Below are positions 42,930 to 54,201 of a stretch of DNA of 64,000 bases, one piece after another. This DNA comes from Luzula sylvatica. Its lineage: Eukaryota > Streptophyta > Magnoliopsida > Poales > Juncaceae. Under the pieces are notes generated by a model. The model made no database searches. It was not told where the DNA came from and worked only from the letters and a program-made list of their open reading frames with translations. A program made the translations under genes and the position numbers. The number at the start of each line of letters is the position of its first letter. Position 1 is the stretch's first letter. Location: assembly GCA_946800325.1 (NCBI GenBank), contig OX326958.1:30239314-30303313 (forward strand). Direction: 5' to 3'.

Positions 42930-43270
42930 GCCAAGGTTGTAAAAACCGGACTAAGCGGCCGCCTAGGCGCTCGGCGACGTACAAACACCTAGATCTGCGC
43001 TATTCGTTTATGTCTAAGCGGAATACCGTCTAAGGCCGTCTAAATACCGAATAATTTCGCCTAAATCCGGCTAAGTCCGTCTAAACCCACCTAAATCCGC
43101 CTAGGCCTAACCCACTTAAATTTTTTTTTTTTCACTTCTATTTTTTGGATGCTATGATTAGTTCAAAAAGTTATAGCACAAATTATAATACACAAAAATC
43201 AAAAATATGATAAAAAATATGTAAAATTACAAATTCGTCTAGACGGTGTCCATCCGCCCAACTAGCACCT
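42930..43270. repeat. CCGCCTAGGCG-rich dispersed repeat
   Basis: Starts near GTTGTAAAAACCGGACTAAG and contains AAGCGGCCGCCTAGGCGCTC and many CCGTCTAAA/CCGCCTAAA words; ends near GTCCATCCGCCCAACTAGC. Resembles repeats scattered in many plant genomes. Class and boundaries unclear. Confidence 0.4.
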
Positions 43271-43452
43271 CTGAATTTCTGTAACATTGCCAGGTGCTCG
43301 GATAATTGAAGAAGAAACTAGAAGGATCTTTCTTTTTTCAACTTGCACATGATAATAACTGCATATTTTTTCAACTTAGCACAACTTTCATGAAATTTTT
43401 GTACTGGCATCAGTCAATGATTTCCAAATAATATTTGGGATGTTATTTCATG

Positions 43453-43453
<1 letters not shown>

Positions 43454-43523
<70 letters not shown>
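43454..43523. repeat. TA microsatellite
   Basis: About 68 bp of TA repeat directly at the left edge of the long-TIR element, which probably inserted into it. Confidence 0.95.
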
Positions 43524-43524
<1 letters not shown>

Positions 43525-43526
<2 letters not shown>

Positions 43527-44436
43527 GAAATTTACTAATAACCCCCTATCTTTTCTTGAATTTATAAACAAAAACCCTAACTTTTGAGAAACTCCAAAAA
43601 AAATCCTACGTACAAAGTTTTCTTTTCAATTACCCCCTAAAGAGGTATTTCATGGTATTGTAAATTTTTTGGACCAAAATACCCCTCTATTTTCATCTTT
43701 AAATTTTTTGTATTATTATATTAATTTTAATAACGAATGAATGAATTTTTCCGCAACTAATTTTAATTTCAACGACTATTTGTAGTAACTATTTTTATTT
43801 TAGTAGCTAATTTTTAGTAATTATTTTTATTAACAACTATTTATTTCATCAACTAATTTGCTAATAGTTAATAACAATAATTACTACAAAACTAACTGCT
43901 GAAATAAAATTAGCTGTTGAAATTAGAACTAACGATAATATTATTTTAATGCTAGTTTTGAGGTTCACTTATGTATTGCTAATTTGGTCAAAAATACTAT
44001 TTAATACCTATTTTTATTAATAACTATTTAACATTAAAATTAAATACTAGAATAATATTAATTTGTCAAGATATTAACAGTAATATTTTTTATATCATAT
44101 TTTTATTTAATTTTAGTTTTCTATGATAAAATATATAATAAATAAAAAATTAAAATTATGTATATGACATATAGTTTTTTAAAATTAGTAAATGATAAAA
44201 AATATTTATAGTGATTTTAAATTAATATAATAATACAAAAATATGTTTATTAAATTTAGAGATGAAAAATAGAGGGATATTTTGGTCAAATTTTTTTGCA
44301 ATAACATGAAATACCCCCTTTAGGAGGGTAATTGAAAAGAAAATTTTGTATGTAGGGTTTTTTTTGAAGTTTCTCAAAAGTTAGGTTTTTTTTTTGTAAA
44401 TTCAAGAAAATATAGGGGGTTATTTGTAAATTTCCC
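43525..44436. mobile_element. Long-TIR Mutator-like element without transposase, copy 2
   Basis: 912 bp. About 130 bases of each end are inverted copies (GGGAAATTTACTAATAACCC and GGGAAATTTACAAATAACCC, then TTTTGAGAAACTYC and ATTTCATGKTATTG). The flanks ATATATATT (43516-43524) and ATATAAATT (44437-44445) agree at 8 of 9 bases. Same family as the element at 40106. The AT-rich centre holds AACTAATTTT words and no coding frame. Confidence 0.8.
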
Positions 44437-44953
44437 ATATAAATTTATGTTTTATTAGAATTAGGAAAAAAATAATATTTTTTTATTTTGATATAGGGAT
44501 AAATATGATATTAGAAGAAGAATTTGGATTAAGGGTTTATAAATGTATTCACAAAATGTTGGATTGATTGTAACCGCATTAATATGTTGCAGACATTCAT
44601 TATAGTTGAATTCCCGAGATATTGTTTATCCTTGAAACGAATTATCGTATATATATTCGTTTAACATTTTTGTACTTAAAAAACATTAATCCACTTGTCA
44701 GTGAGTTTATGGACAACAATGTCAATATGTGTATATATATTAACATATTTAATTAAGTACCAAAATTTTGATGTACTTAATAATTTTTCACCATTGAATT
44801 TGTATATATATATCACTTTGGCATTTAATGATTTTTCATCATTAGATTTGCATTGATATTTTGTGTACATCACTAAATGCATAAATCTCAATGCAAATTC
44901 AACGGTGAAAAAACATTTAGTTCTTGTATTTACTTAAATAGATTAGCCTCCCT

Positions 44954-44992
<39 letters not shown>

Positions 44993-46080
44993 ACAAAACA
45001 TAATAATTATTGTCGTTGGCCGCGTTGGTCATTCATCATATATATATAGGCTCAATGTCCTACACCCTTGTATGTCAATGACAGCCAACGGAGTTAACTT
45101 CTCTAAATGTAAATATAAAAATTAAGTTTCAACCGTACGGATATGATCAATTTCATAATTATTACAACCGTTTATTTTGGTAAATTTTTTGATTTTCATG
45201 AAGGAAAACTCAAAACATCGTGAAGTTTTATCCTAATCCAATATATATTAAAATTAAATTGAATCCATCGTACAAATTGGAATTTTGCAAGTTATTTAAT
45301 GATGAATCACGTCATATATATTTTTGGCGATCAATTCTTTTACGTATTATGATAAATATGACATAAATTTTTGTTTTTTACGAAATTAAATCTACAACAT
45401 TTCTAAGTGATAATGATCATATCATACAGTTGAAATTTGATTTAGAACCGTGTTGGCCATACAAAATTGTTGGCAATTGAGCCTGTGTAGGTGTGTGTGC
45501 GCGCGCGCGCACGTGCAAGCGGGCAGACGGGCATGCGGCGGGCACGCACGGGCAGGCGGGCGGGCGGGCGTGTGTGTTTGTGTGTGTGTGTGGGGGGGGG
45601 GGGAATTTGAATTAAGGGACACAGGGTGTTACCAACATATGGTGGCTAAAGTTTTTACCCACAGCTTTGCCTAAAAGACTAGATTTTTGTCATTTTATCT
45701 AAGAGCATGTTTGACAAGTACAATTAGTAAAATGGAGCCGGGTTACGAAATAAAGTAAAGAAAAATTCTGGAATTCGCTAATTTGTGGTTTGTTTGGATG
45801 TATGAAAAACACAATGCTGGAAAACATAATTCTTTGTTTGGTTGTTGAAAAATTTGTGGAATTTGATAGTTTATAAAATGGAGAAAATTTGAATTATATG
45901 AATATATATATTTGATTGTCAAAATGATTGATAAAATATTTAACATAAATATAAGATTGATAAAATACAAAATCTACATTCATGCCGATTTACATTTTGA
46001 AAAAACTCACTTGCACCCAATGAGCTTCAAACCCTAAAATTTTTGAACTAAAAACCAAGTTAGATTAGCCTTAATCAAGA
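44437..46080. other. Intergenic sequence with simple repeats
   Basis: No gene. A TA tract continuous with a TG tract lies at about 44957-44991. At 45491-45603 an alternating purine-pyrimidine region (GTGTGTGCGCGCGCGCGC, then GGGCGGGCGGGCG, then TGTGTGTG and a G run) could form Z-DNA. The frames across it are artefacts of the repeat. Confidence 0.6.
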
Positions 46081-47165
46081 ATGAGGGTTCGAGATCGTGT
46101 GGCTGACTTATGATCGTTCGTTATTATTGGGTATCGGCATCACTACCGAGCCTCTCCTGAATTCATCCGCGATTCTTCAACGTCTGTTCGAACGAACTAA
46201 ATCAGTCCATTCGAACAAACCTCAGATTTTTGCCGATTTTGATCGTTTCGAAAACGATCGATCATGAAACTCTGTCATGATATTTTCTAGATGTTTTTGA
46301 TCGTCTCATGATCAACCTCTAGTAAGATTTTAACTTGTCTTGATATCGAAATTTAATAAAATATGCCAAATTCAATGCACGAACAAGAATAACACTTATT
46401 CGTGTCCGATCCGATCCCGAGGACCACGCCGTCGATTTCATGATACGAATCATGCAATACTATCTAAAAAGTGTCATATCTCGTGAAATTGATCACGACG
46501 GATGGTTGACGCGTTCTTGTTATTGCTCTTGCTCCAATTCTCAGGCAACACGTGCGTCCCACGCCCACACGATCTGATATCGTCGATGAAGCTTCGCCTT
46601 GTCGTATACAACCAAAACCTTTTCGATTAAGAACCGACCTTGCTCGTTCTTACTCTCCTTGGGATCACAATGAAAGAACTCTACCGAGACCTCTTTACTC
46701 GTATCCACCTCGAGTTATCTCCTTTCGGTTAGACGTAGATCTTCCTAGTAAATCTACGTGTAAGCTTACTTGATTCTTAGAGATAACTCTTTTTTCACAC
46801 ACTTTCTACTGGATTTCTTGCTTGAGGAAGAAGATGAACAACTCACTTTCTCACACCTCCAGATCTGATCATTAATCTCCATTAATCTCAGATCAAGCCA
46901 TTAATTAAGGACAATTAATTGGAGCGATCTTGTAAAATTGCTAACACATAATTCGGAACATAGTCCGTTCGAACGAACCATAAGGTTCGTTCGAATGAAC
47001 CAGACACTGTTATTGTTTTTCAGTTCTACACAAGTTCGTTCGAAACGGAATAACCCATTCGTTCTGACGAACCCATAGTCCGTTCGAACGAAACATCGTG
47101 GTTCGTTCGAACGAGCTGTCTCCTGGTTCTTGAGTTTGCACAATCTTATTGCGAACTCAACCATT
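46080..47165 (-). mobile_element. Decayed Copia LTR/leader remnant
   Basis: GAAATTGATCACGACGGATGGTTGACGC and CGTGCGTCCCACGCC correspond to the LTR of the Copia element at 56029 (GAAATTGATCACGCACGAAGG..., CGCGCGTCCCATACCACGC), and ACGATCGATCATGAAACTCT to its leader (63195 region), in the same relative order. It also carries TTCGAA palindromes starting near 46187, 46210, 46968, 46990, 47039, 47083 and 47106, the motif of the element at 4683. No coding frame is left. Boundaries approximate. Confidence 0.6.
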
Positions 47166-49679
47166 TCATCAAACGCGTACGTTTGTCTATTTTTATTCGT
47201 ACATTCTTCTAGTTTATCAAAAAATGTATTTTCTTCAGTTATATCATGTAGTTCGTAGTATGCTAGCTATTTATTGTAAAGGCCTACAAAGTTGTATGTG
47301 TTTTCATCCGTAATAGTTGAGAGATCGCCAAGGTTTGGCGACAATGCCCTGTTGAGGCATTTTCTGAGACGTAGCTACGAGTGAGGCAAGTCAGTCGTTG
47401 AGCACGTAGAAGGTGGCTTAATCTCACAATATCACCCACCGAACTTCGTAGTCATATATGATGTCAATTTCTCCATCTTTATATTTATTTACTTTCTGTA
47501 TCTTTGTTAATTAGCACAATCAATCTATTAAAAGTGGCCATATTTAAAAGTGATTTAATTTGCATATAATTACATTAGCTTATGCATATTTAAGCCTATT
47601 CATCTCCTCTAGGCCATACTTGGACAACATGTCTGACCAGATCTGTATCCATATTATTTTTCAGATATGGATCCAAATACGAAACTATCCGGATCTGAGT
47701 CTGGATATTTAAGCATATACCGACATGATTCAGATATTGTGGTATACAAATATATATCTGTTTCGAATATTAAAACGAATGCTATGATAACATAACATAA
47801 TATATGTTTTAATTATATATATACATAATTTGCGACATGAACAATCTAAATTATTATATTTAAAAGTAATTTTATGATTGTTATTTTAAATCATTCACTA
47901 ATGATTAGTTGTTTATGTTTTTTTACGCCTGTTATCAAATATGACACATATAAAATATATATAATGTGTACCGAATTCGGAAAAATATACTGATCGGACA
48001 CTCAAAACAAATATCGAATTCGAATCCAAATAAAATTATTCGGATCTGAATATTTCTTGGGATTTTGATATGTTCGGATAAATATCAAATCATTTACATC
48101 CCTACCTATTTGGTTGAATTCACTCGCTAGTTATATGCAAAATAGAAGGTGTGTATTACAGTATATTAATAATAAGATATTGGTGACAGACAGCCAGTGG
48201 TTAATAACCATTTAATCTCAATAAAAGACAATTATGACAGTTTATATAGTTATGAGACACTACGAAATACTAGTTAACAGCATTGACACATGTCCCTACC
48301 CCTTTCTTGACCCTCGTTCTCAACGCACTTTTTTCCAGGGAAATATAGAAATAAAAACTCATTTGTTACATGATTAAAGTTATATCAAAACTTCTGACAT
48401 ACTGGAAAATATTACCAGGCTTTGCATTGGTTAATGTATTATTAATATACGTATAATAAAAAGGTCGGTTTTATACTTTACCCTTTCCAAGAAGACGACC
48501 TATCAAATTTACCTTTCTAAAAATTATGAATCTCAAAGTTCAAACTTTTTTTATCCTTTTTAAGGAACAACATAGGATCTTTAGATTATTAAGCCCATAT
48601 CACTGACCAATTACGTACCTGTAATTAAGGATTGGTCGTTAGATGAAGCTACATTAAATATTACAGACAAAATCTATATTATTACTACTGTTCTGGATCT
48701 TATAGACAAAATCTATATAGACATATTTTACTTGTTATAACGAACATATAAATTACATATAATTGCTAGAGGTATAATGAAGCCTTTAGTTGTCCAACGT
48801 CCTACATGTGCATTGCTCTTGTTAGAGAAACAAGTGTATACACTGGTCCATGCATGCAATGCATGGCTGTTACAAAACCCTAAATATTGATATCATAATG
48901 CATGCAGGGATGAAACTCGAGAAGAAAAATGGACAGCTACTTGTCTCTATGCATGAACGAGAGTATAAATTAAAACCGATGTATGAAACATGAAACATGA
49001 ACCATGGACTGTTCATTACTTGGTCGGTTTTATACAAAGGCATGGGGCACCATGTTCTTTGTTTCTCTTCACACCAAGTACAACAACGTATATACATTAC
49101 ATATATTTATCACTATTTTATAGTACTCTCTGTACTTGGTTTTACAGATAATTAACGAGATTAGTAGATAGTAGATGCTCGACAGTGAAGAACACAAAAC
49201 GCAGAGAGAGGTCAAGTCATAAATGAATGAGTCAATCAATCAATAGAAACGACAGGAAAAGCAAAAATTACGGCTGTACAGATGAGATCAGTGTGCAATC
49301 CCTTTCCTCTTGTCCTTTCTTTTTTCTTTCCTTTTCTTTTACTATTTTGCAAGCAACTATAATAAGTAAAATAACATGGTCAAAGAACCCACTACATTCC
49401 TCAAAAATCATTCAAATATGGTCGGCACGTAACACGTTCCACCTGTATCTTCGTTTTTTTCTCGAGCCAAGTGCTCCTAGATAACAATATACAAATTTTT
49501 AGTCATTATATATGGTGGTAATATACATAATACACAAGAAAGTGAAAAAGTGAGCAAGAGAGTAGGACGAATGCAGCAACACGTGCCGGTTATATGTCGG
49601 CTCGAAGTAACCACACACACACTCTGAACTGAAAGCACAGAAATACCTTTTTAGCCCTAGTCAAAGTAGCCAGAAAAAA
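47166..49679. other. Intergenic sequence
   Basis: AT-rich. About 47600-48110 contains GGATCTGAATATT-like words (TCCGGATCTGAGTCTGGAT, GAATTCGGAAAAATATACTG, ATTCGGATCTGAATATT) that suggest an old dispersed repeat. I see no gene; the frames at 48870-49097 and 49227-49484 have no family resemblance. Confidence 0.4.
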
Positions 49680-49930
49680 CTAGTTGAGAAAAGACAAGAG
49701 TGATGAAGACGAAGCAGTACTATGGACACATGGCTGATCTGAGAAGTTGATTCCCCGTCTCTTCTCTACAACCAAGTCGGCATGACTCCGAACCTGTTCT
49801 CGGCGAGTTACATTTGAACTGAACAGCTCAATCAGGTTACGCTTAGCACAGTGCAAGTAATCGGGCTTGAGAATCGATCTGTTATCTGACATTGGAGGCG
49901 ACGCTTCTGACTTGTGGGACCCAGTGTACA
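49680..49930 (-). pseudogene. Exon-like fragment of unknown gene
   Basis: On the minus strand a frame running from about 49930 through an ATG at 49890-49892 to a TAG at 49680-49682 reads SHKSEASPPMSDNRSILKPD, YLHCAKRNLIELFSSNVTRR, EQVRSHADLVVEKRRGINFS and ends SSSSLLSFLN. Composition and codon use look coding-like and unlike the surrounding AT-rich DNA. I do not recognise the family. It may be one exon of a larger gene, a captured gene fragment, or chance. Confidence 0.3.
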
Positions 49931-50106
49931 GAAGGGATAAAAATTAACTTTATAATGAAACACTAATTTATTAACTATTTCTCAAACTTTAATTATTTAT
50001 AATACATGACATGTTTTCACTAATTTGAATCAAACACTATTTTACTATTCAAAATAACAAAATTCCAGAACTATTCAACTTAGCCAGAAAGAGAATTATT
50101 ATTTTC

Positions 50107-50345
50107 GAGTCCGAGTTGTGCCCAAAGAATTTTGGACAAAAATCCGTCCAAAGCTTTTTGTAATTACAAAATTTTAACATAATTCCCAATTGATTTTTTT
50201 ATCATTTTCAAAAACATAAAACAAAATTACATGAATGATTTATTTTTCATATAGAAAATATTGATTGTTGAATCAAAAATTCTATGGCTGAAAAAAGGCT
50301 TTGGACGGATTCTTGTCCCAAGTCTTTTGAGCATGACCCCGACCC
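50107..50345. mobile_element. Mutator-like MITE, 239 bp
   Basis: Inverted ends GAGTCCGAGTTGTGCCCAAA and, reverse-complemented, GGGTCGGGGTCATGCTCAAA, continued by GGACAAAAATCCGTCCAAAGC on both sides. Flanked by a perfect 9-bp duplication ATTATTTTC (50098-50106 and 50346-50354). No coding frame. Confidence 0.85.
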
Positions 50346-50354
50346 ATTATTTTC

Positions 50355-50997
50355 AGCATAGTATATTTTTAACATAAAAAAAAATAACTAATTTTAGAAA
50401 TCCTATATCCTCCATCCGGTAATATAGTTTCATTGTACTTGGTTCTACTAGCCAAACAACCCAAGATTGTTAAAATCGGGATTTGTCTTGAATTGTTCAA
50501 ACTAGAATCGGATCAGATGGTAGAATCGTAATATTTTCTGAAAAATAGAAAAATAACGACCTTAAACATTATTTTGTGATTAAAATGATACAACTCACCC
50601 GATATAGTTAACTTTTTTGTATTTTAAATAAAAAATTTGATAGTCGGAATCGGATTTCAATACATTGTTCTAAACAATGTTATATGAAAATATAAATTGT
50701 AATTATAAGGGTTTTAGCAATCAAAGTACGAAAAAAATGAACATAACTCATTAATATATTGTTATCGTTATCTCGATAAATCTGATTAAGACTAGATAGA
50801 TGATATAATTCAACCATTCTTAAAAAAAATACTTGCACTCTTTTGAAAAATGTACTCCAATTTTGAAAAGATTTCTATTTCGAAAAATTTGTGATTTTTC
50901 TTCTTACTGTATCGTACTGGAATGAAAATGTGAAGAGTCAAGTGTAGTGAAGTAAAATATTTAGTAATATAATATTAAGAAGGATTTCCTTAATTAC
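50355..50997. other. Intergenic sequence
   Basis: AT-rich with no recognised feature. Confidence 0.4.
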
Positions 50998-51061
50998 ACA
51001 ACTTTTCAAATTTTATTCCCAAAATACACAACCGTTGAACATAATTCCGGAAATACACAAT

Positions 51062-51235
51062 GGCGGAGTTTGTAACTCCGCCAAAATTGAAAATGGCGGC
51101 ATTCGTAACTCCGCAAATTCTTAAGCAGTAAATACCTCCATTAACCTGCCATCGGGAATTAACAAAATTAAAAACTTGGCGGCATTTGTAACTCCGCCAC
51201 TATATTAAATTGGCGGCATCTGTAACTCCGCCAAT
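51062..51235. repeat. GGCGGAGTT palindrome array
   Basis: Four copies of a 20-bp palindrome, GGCGGAGTT or GGCGGCATT plus AACTCCGCC, start near 51062, 51094, 51178 and 51212, in two pairs with 32- and 34-bp spacing. Upstream of the CT-rich leader of the MULE fragment. Confidence 0.8.
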
Positions 51236-51536
51236 TTTTCCTTCTCCATCCAGCGCTGTTTCTTCTCTCTCCCTCCTCCTTCCTCCATTTTTCTTCCCTC
51301 TCTCTCTCTCTCTCGGCGATTTCGAGTAAGGTACGATATTTTTGCTATTTTTTGTTGTAAATGTTGCTAAAATTTGGTATTATGTGTTATATAACTAGTG
51401 TATGTTTCAATTTTGGTTTTTTAGGACCGATTTGTGCGAAAAATTGGATTAAGCGGTGGTTAGGATTTCGTTTGCTAATCGAGAAATTTTCTCCAAACGA
51501 AAGGTAAATTCTTCTTTCAATATTAGAGCAGGATTT

Positions 51537-51690
51537 AGAGTAGGGTTTATGGTATAGGATTTAGGGTTTAGGGTTTAGGATTTGTTTAGGGTTTAGGATG
51601 TAGGAAGTAGGGTTTAGGGTTTAGGATTTAGGGTTTAGGTTTAGGATTTAGGATTTAGGGTCTATGATTTAGGGTTTATATCAATTAAAA
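51537..51690. repeat. Degenerate interstitial telomere-like repeat
   Basis: GGTTTAGGGTTTAGGATTT-type repeats with several exact TTTAGGG units, the plant telomere sequence, mixed with TTTAGGA variants over about 150 bp. It lies in an intron-like position of the MULE fragment. Confidence 0.8.
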
Positions 51691-51740
51691 AATAAATATT
51701 GAATTTGAAATGCTTTAATTGTTGAACACAAAACGCAGTG

Positions 51741-52159
51741 ACCAAATGGAAGACGGGTCCTTCGTGATTTATTGAGACGTCAATATCAATAGGGTTGCCG
51801 ATAGTATATCCCGTTACGAAGGTGGTCGAAATATGTTAATGAATTTGCCTTACGGAAGTTCATTTCAGGATTTGGTAAATTTGGTTTACAATTGCACCAA
51901 AATCAATCGTGAAATGTATGATTTGATTCTGAAAACGAATTGGCCAATTCAATTAGGAATTTGGGATGTTGTGGAAATAAACGGGGATTCAAGTCTCATA
52001 ATGATGATGGAAATCAATACTGGAAATTATAAACGATTGTTTATTGAGACAAGACCTAAATACAATCCATACCAAAGTAATGCTCCTTTTGGATACAATT
52101 ATGCGGGTCATTATTCAGATTCGGGTTATGATTCCAGATATCATTCCGGTCATATAGGT
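51741..52159 (+). pseudogene. MULE transposase N-terminal fragment
   Basis: The frame after a GCAG acceptor-like site reads SFVIY, a TGA stop (51777-51779) where relatives have Trp, then DVNINRVADSISRYEGGRNM, LPYGSSFQDLVNLVYNCTKI and NREMYDLILKTNWPIQLGIW. A Y-x-GG block, a basic L-x-x-L-x-x-x-V region and a Y-x-I-x-x-x-x-x-WPI block followed by V-x-I-x-x-D occur in this order at the N-terminus of plant MULE (mudrA-like) proteins. The frame then runs into LTR sequence (from 52160), so the rest of the transposase is absent. Assignment is from pattern memory only. Confidence 0.45.
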
Positions 52160-52462
52160 GAAAGAAATACAGTTTCGGATCAACCGTAAAAGTGTACACA
52201 TTGATGAACGAATGTAAGCGTACATTTGTAGCCATAACTTTCAGTGGGAAAATCCGATTTGAATGGTTCAAATTGGGTTAGATAGATAATGAGATTATCT
52301 ATAACCTTCATGTAGAAATATATTTCATATGAATGAAGTATAAGTGTCGTTTATGTGAAATACCGAAAGGGTGCAACAGTATGACATACAGTTAGTAAAA
52401 CAGTCATAACTTTTGCATACGAACTCCAATTGGACTGGGCCAAATTGGGTTGTGTAGATAAT
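52160..52462 (+). mobile_element. Truncated LTR of the Copia family found at 56029
   Basis: Starts TGAAAGAAATACAGTTTCGG, the LTR start of the element at 56029 read on its own (minus) strand, and follows it through AGATAATGAGATTATCT (52284-52300) and AAAGGGTGCAACAGTATGAC to GTGTAGATAAT, where similarity stops and Gypsy sequence begins. Orientation is opposite to the large element. Confidence 0.85.
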
Positions 52463-52482
52463 ATGCGTCAAAGGAGTTAAAT

Positions 52483-54166
52483 ATGCGTCAAAGGCGGTGG
52501 ATGGATTTCTTGAAGGATTATGATTGTAGTATTAATTACCATCCAGGAAAAGCAAATGTGGTGGCGGATGCGTTGAGTAGAAATGTTGCGAGTTATAGTG
52601 TGCATATTTCAGTACGTAGATGGAGTTTAATGTCCGCTCTTGGAGAGTTAGGATTGAAGGCCTTACCTAATCAATCCATTGGTTTCTTATCGGTGTTATG
52701 GGCACAATCGGTGTTGGTAACCAAGATTAAAGAAGCACAAATGAGTGATGAGTATTTGAAATATGTACGGGATGAATTGGCTCAAGGTGGCCAATCGAAG
52801 TTTGATATCTCAAGTGACGGTACCGTTAGGTTAGGCGGAAGAGTATGTGTACCCGATGAACCCCAATTGAGGCAAGAGTTACTAAGTGAAGCCCACAGGT
52901 CGAAATTCGCAATTCATCCGGGAAGTAATAAGATGTATCGAGATTTGCGTGGGGAGTATTGGTGGAAAGGAATGAAAAGAGATGTTGCTGAATTTGTCTC
53001 GAAATGTTTAGTGTGTCAACAAATAAAAGCGGAACACAAACGACCAGCAGAATTATATGAGAAAAGGATTGTTGCAAAAATTTGGAGATACCGGAATGGA
53101 AATGGGATCATATCACCATGGATTTTGTGACGGGTTTACCGAGGACGAGAGGTAGTCACGATGCGATATGGGTGATCGTAGACCGGTTAACAAAATCTGC
53201 CCATTTTATTGCGATCAAGCAAAATGATAAATTGGATAAACTAGCAGAATTATATGAGAAAGAAGTGGTGAGATTACATGGAATACCCGTTTCGATTGTT
53301 TCGGATAGGGATCCCCGGTTCACTTCTACATTTTGGAAAAGCTTGCAGAAGTCACTTGGTTCACATCTTCGCTTTAGTTCCGCGTATCACCCTCAAACAG
53401 ATGGTCAATCTGAGAGGACAATTCAAACTTTAGAAGATTTATTGCGTGCTTGTGTGTTAGATTTTGGGGGTAGTTGGAATACACATCTTCATTTGGTAGA
53501 ATTTGTGTACAACAATAGTTATCACTCGAGTATTGAAATGGCCCCTTACGAAGCCCTTTATGGAAGGAAATGTAGATCTCCGGTGAATTGGTACGAAGTT
53601 GGAGAAAAGAAACTATTAGGTCCTGATTTGGTACAAGAAGAAGAAAGACGGGTACAATTAATACGTCAAAGGTTATTGACGGCTCAAAGTAGGCAGAAGA
53701 GTTACACAGATAAGAAGCGTAGAGAAGTTAAATTTGTAGAAGGAGATCACGTATTTTTACGAGTGTCGCCTACAAAGGGTGTTATGCGTTTTGGAAAGAA
53801 AGGGAAGTTATCTCCTCGATATATCGGTCCTTTTCAGATATTGGAGATGGTCGGACCGGTAGCTTTAGACTCGCTTTACCCCCATCTTTGTCGAATGTGC
53901 ATAACGTGTTTCATATCTCCATGTTAAAGAAGTATGTGAGTGATCCATCGCATGTACTTTTACCTCAAGCATTTGATTTGAGAGAGGACTCGACGTATGT
54001 CGAAAGACCAGTGGAAATTTTGGATCGAAGGGACCATGTGTTGAGGGATAGAGTAATATCACTGGTTAAGGTACGTTGGCAACATCATTCTCCACAAGAG
54101 GCGACATGGGAACGTGAAGATGAAGTAAAAGAGAAATACCCTGAACTTTTCTACGAGGTATGTTAA
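52483..54166 (+). pseudogene. Gypsy RNase H-integrase-chromodomain fragment, frameshifted
   Basis: First frame (52483-about 53045): RNase H end (RRWMDFLKDYDCSINYHPGK ... VVADALSR) and the HHCC zinc finger (HRSKFAIHPG ... CLVCQQIK). A short inserted stretch near 53046-53064 shifts the frame. Second frame (53082-about 53870): integrase core with D (MDFVTGLP), D (VSDRDPRF), E (GQSERTIQTLE), then the GPY/F-type tail (GPFQILEMVGPVA). A further frameshift near 53870 leads to the third frame (53888-54166): VHNVFHISMLKKYV and a chromodomain-like end (ISLVKVRWQHHSPQEATWER). The catalytic triad is kept. The motif set is that of plant chromoviruses (Tekay/Del or Reina type). It cannot make a full protein. 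Confidence 0.9.
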
Positions 54167-54201
54167 ATTTCGAGGACGAAATTTCTTTAAGGGGGGAAGA
54201 A

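Larger units (their letters stand above)
50998..52159 (+). mobile_element. Mutator-like (MULE) 5' fragment
   Basis: Begins in a region of GGCGGAGTT/AACTCCGCC palindromes, passes through a CT-rich leader-like stretch (51240-51320) with intron-like GTAAGGTACG and GTAAATTC donor sites, and ends in a coding fragment resembling the N-terminus of MULE transposase genes. The right side is cut by a Copia LTR fragment at 52160. The left boundary is approximate; no terminal repeat was identified. Confidence 0.45.

Noticed and set aside
45422..45674. Frames across the GT/GC tract
   Set aside because: Low-complexity artefact without a start context or family.
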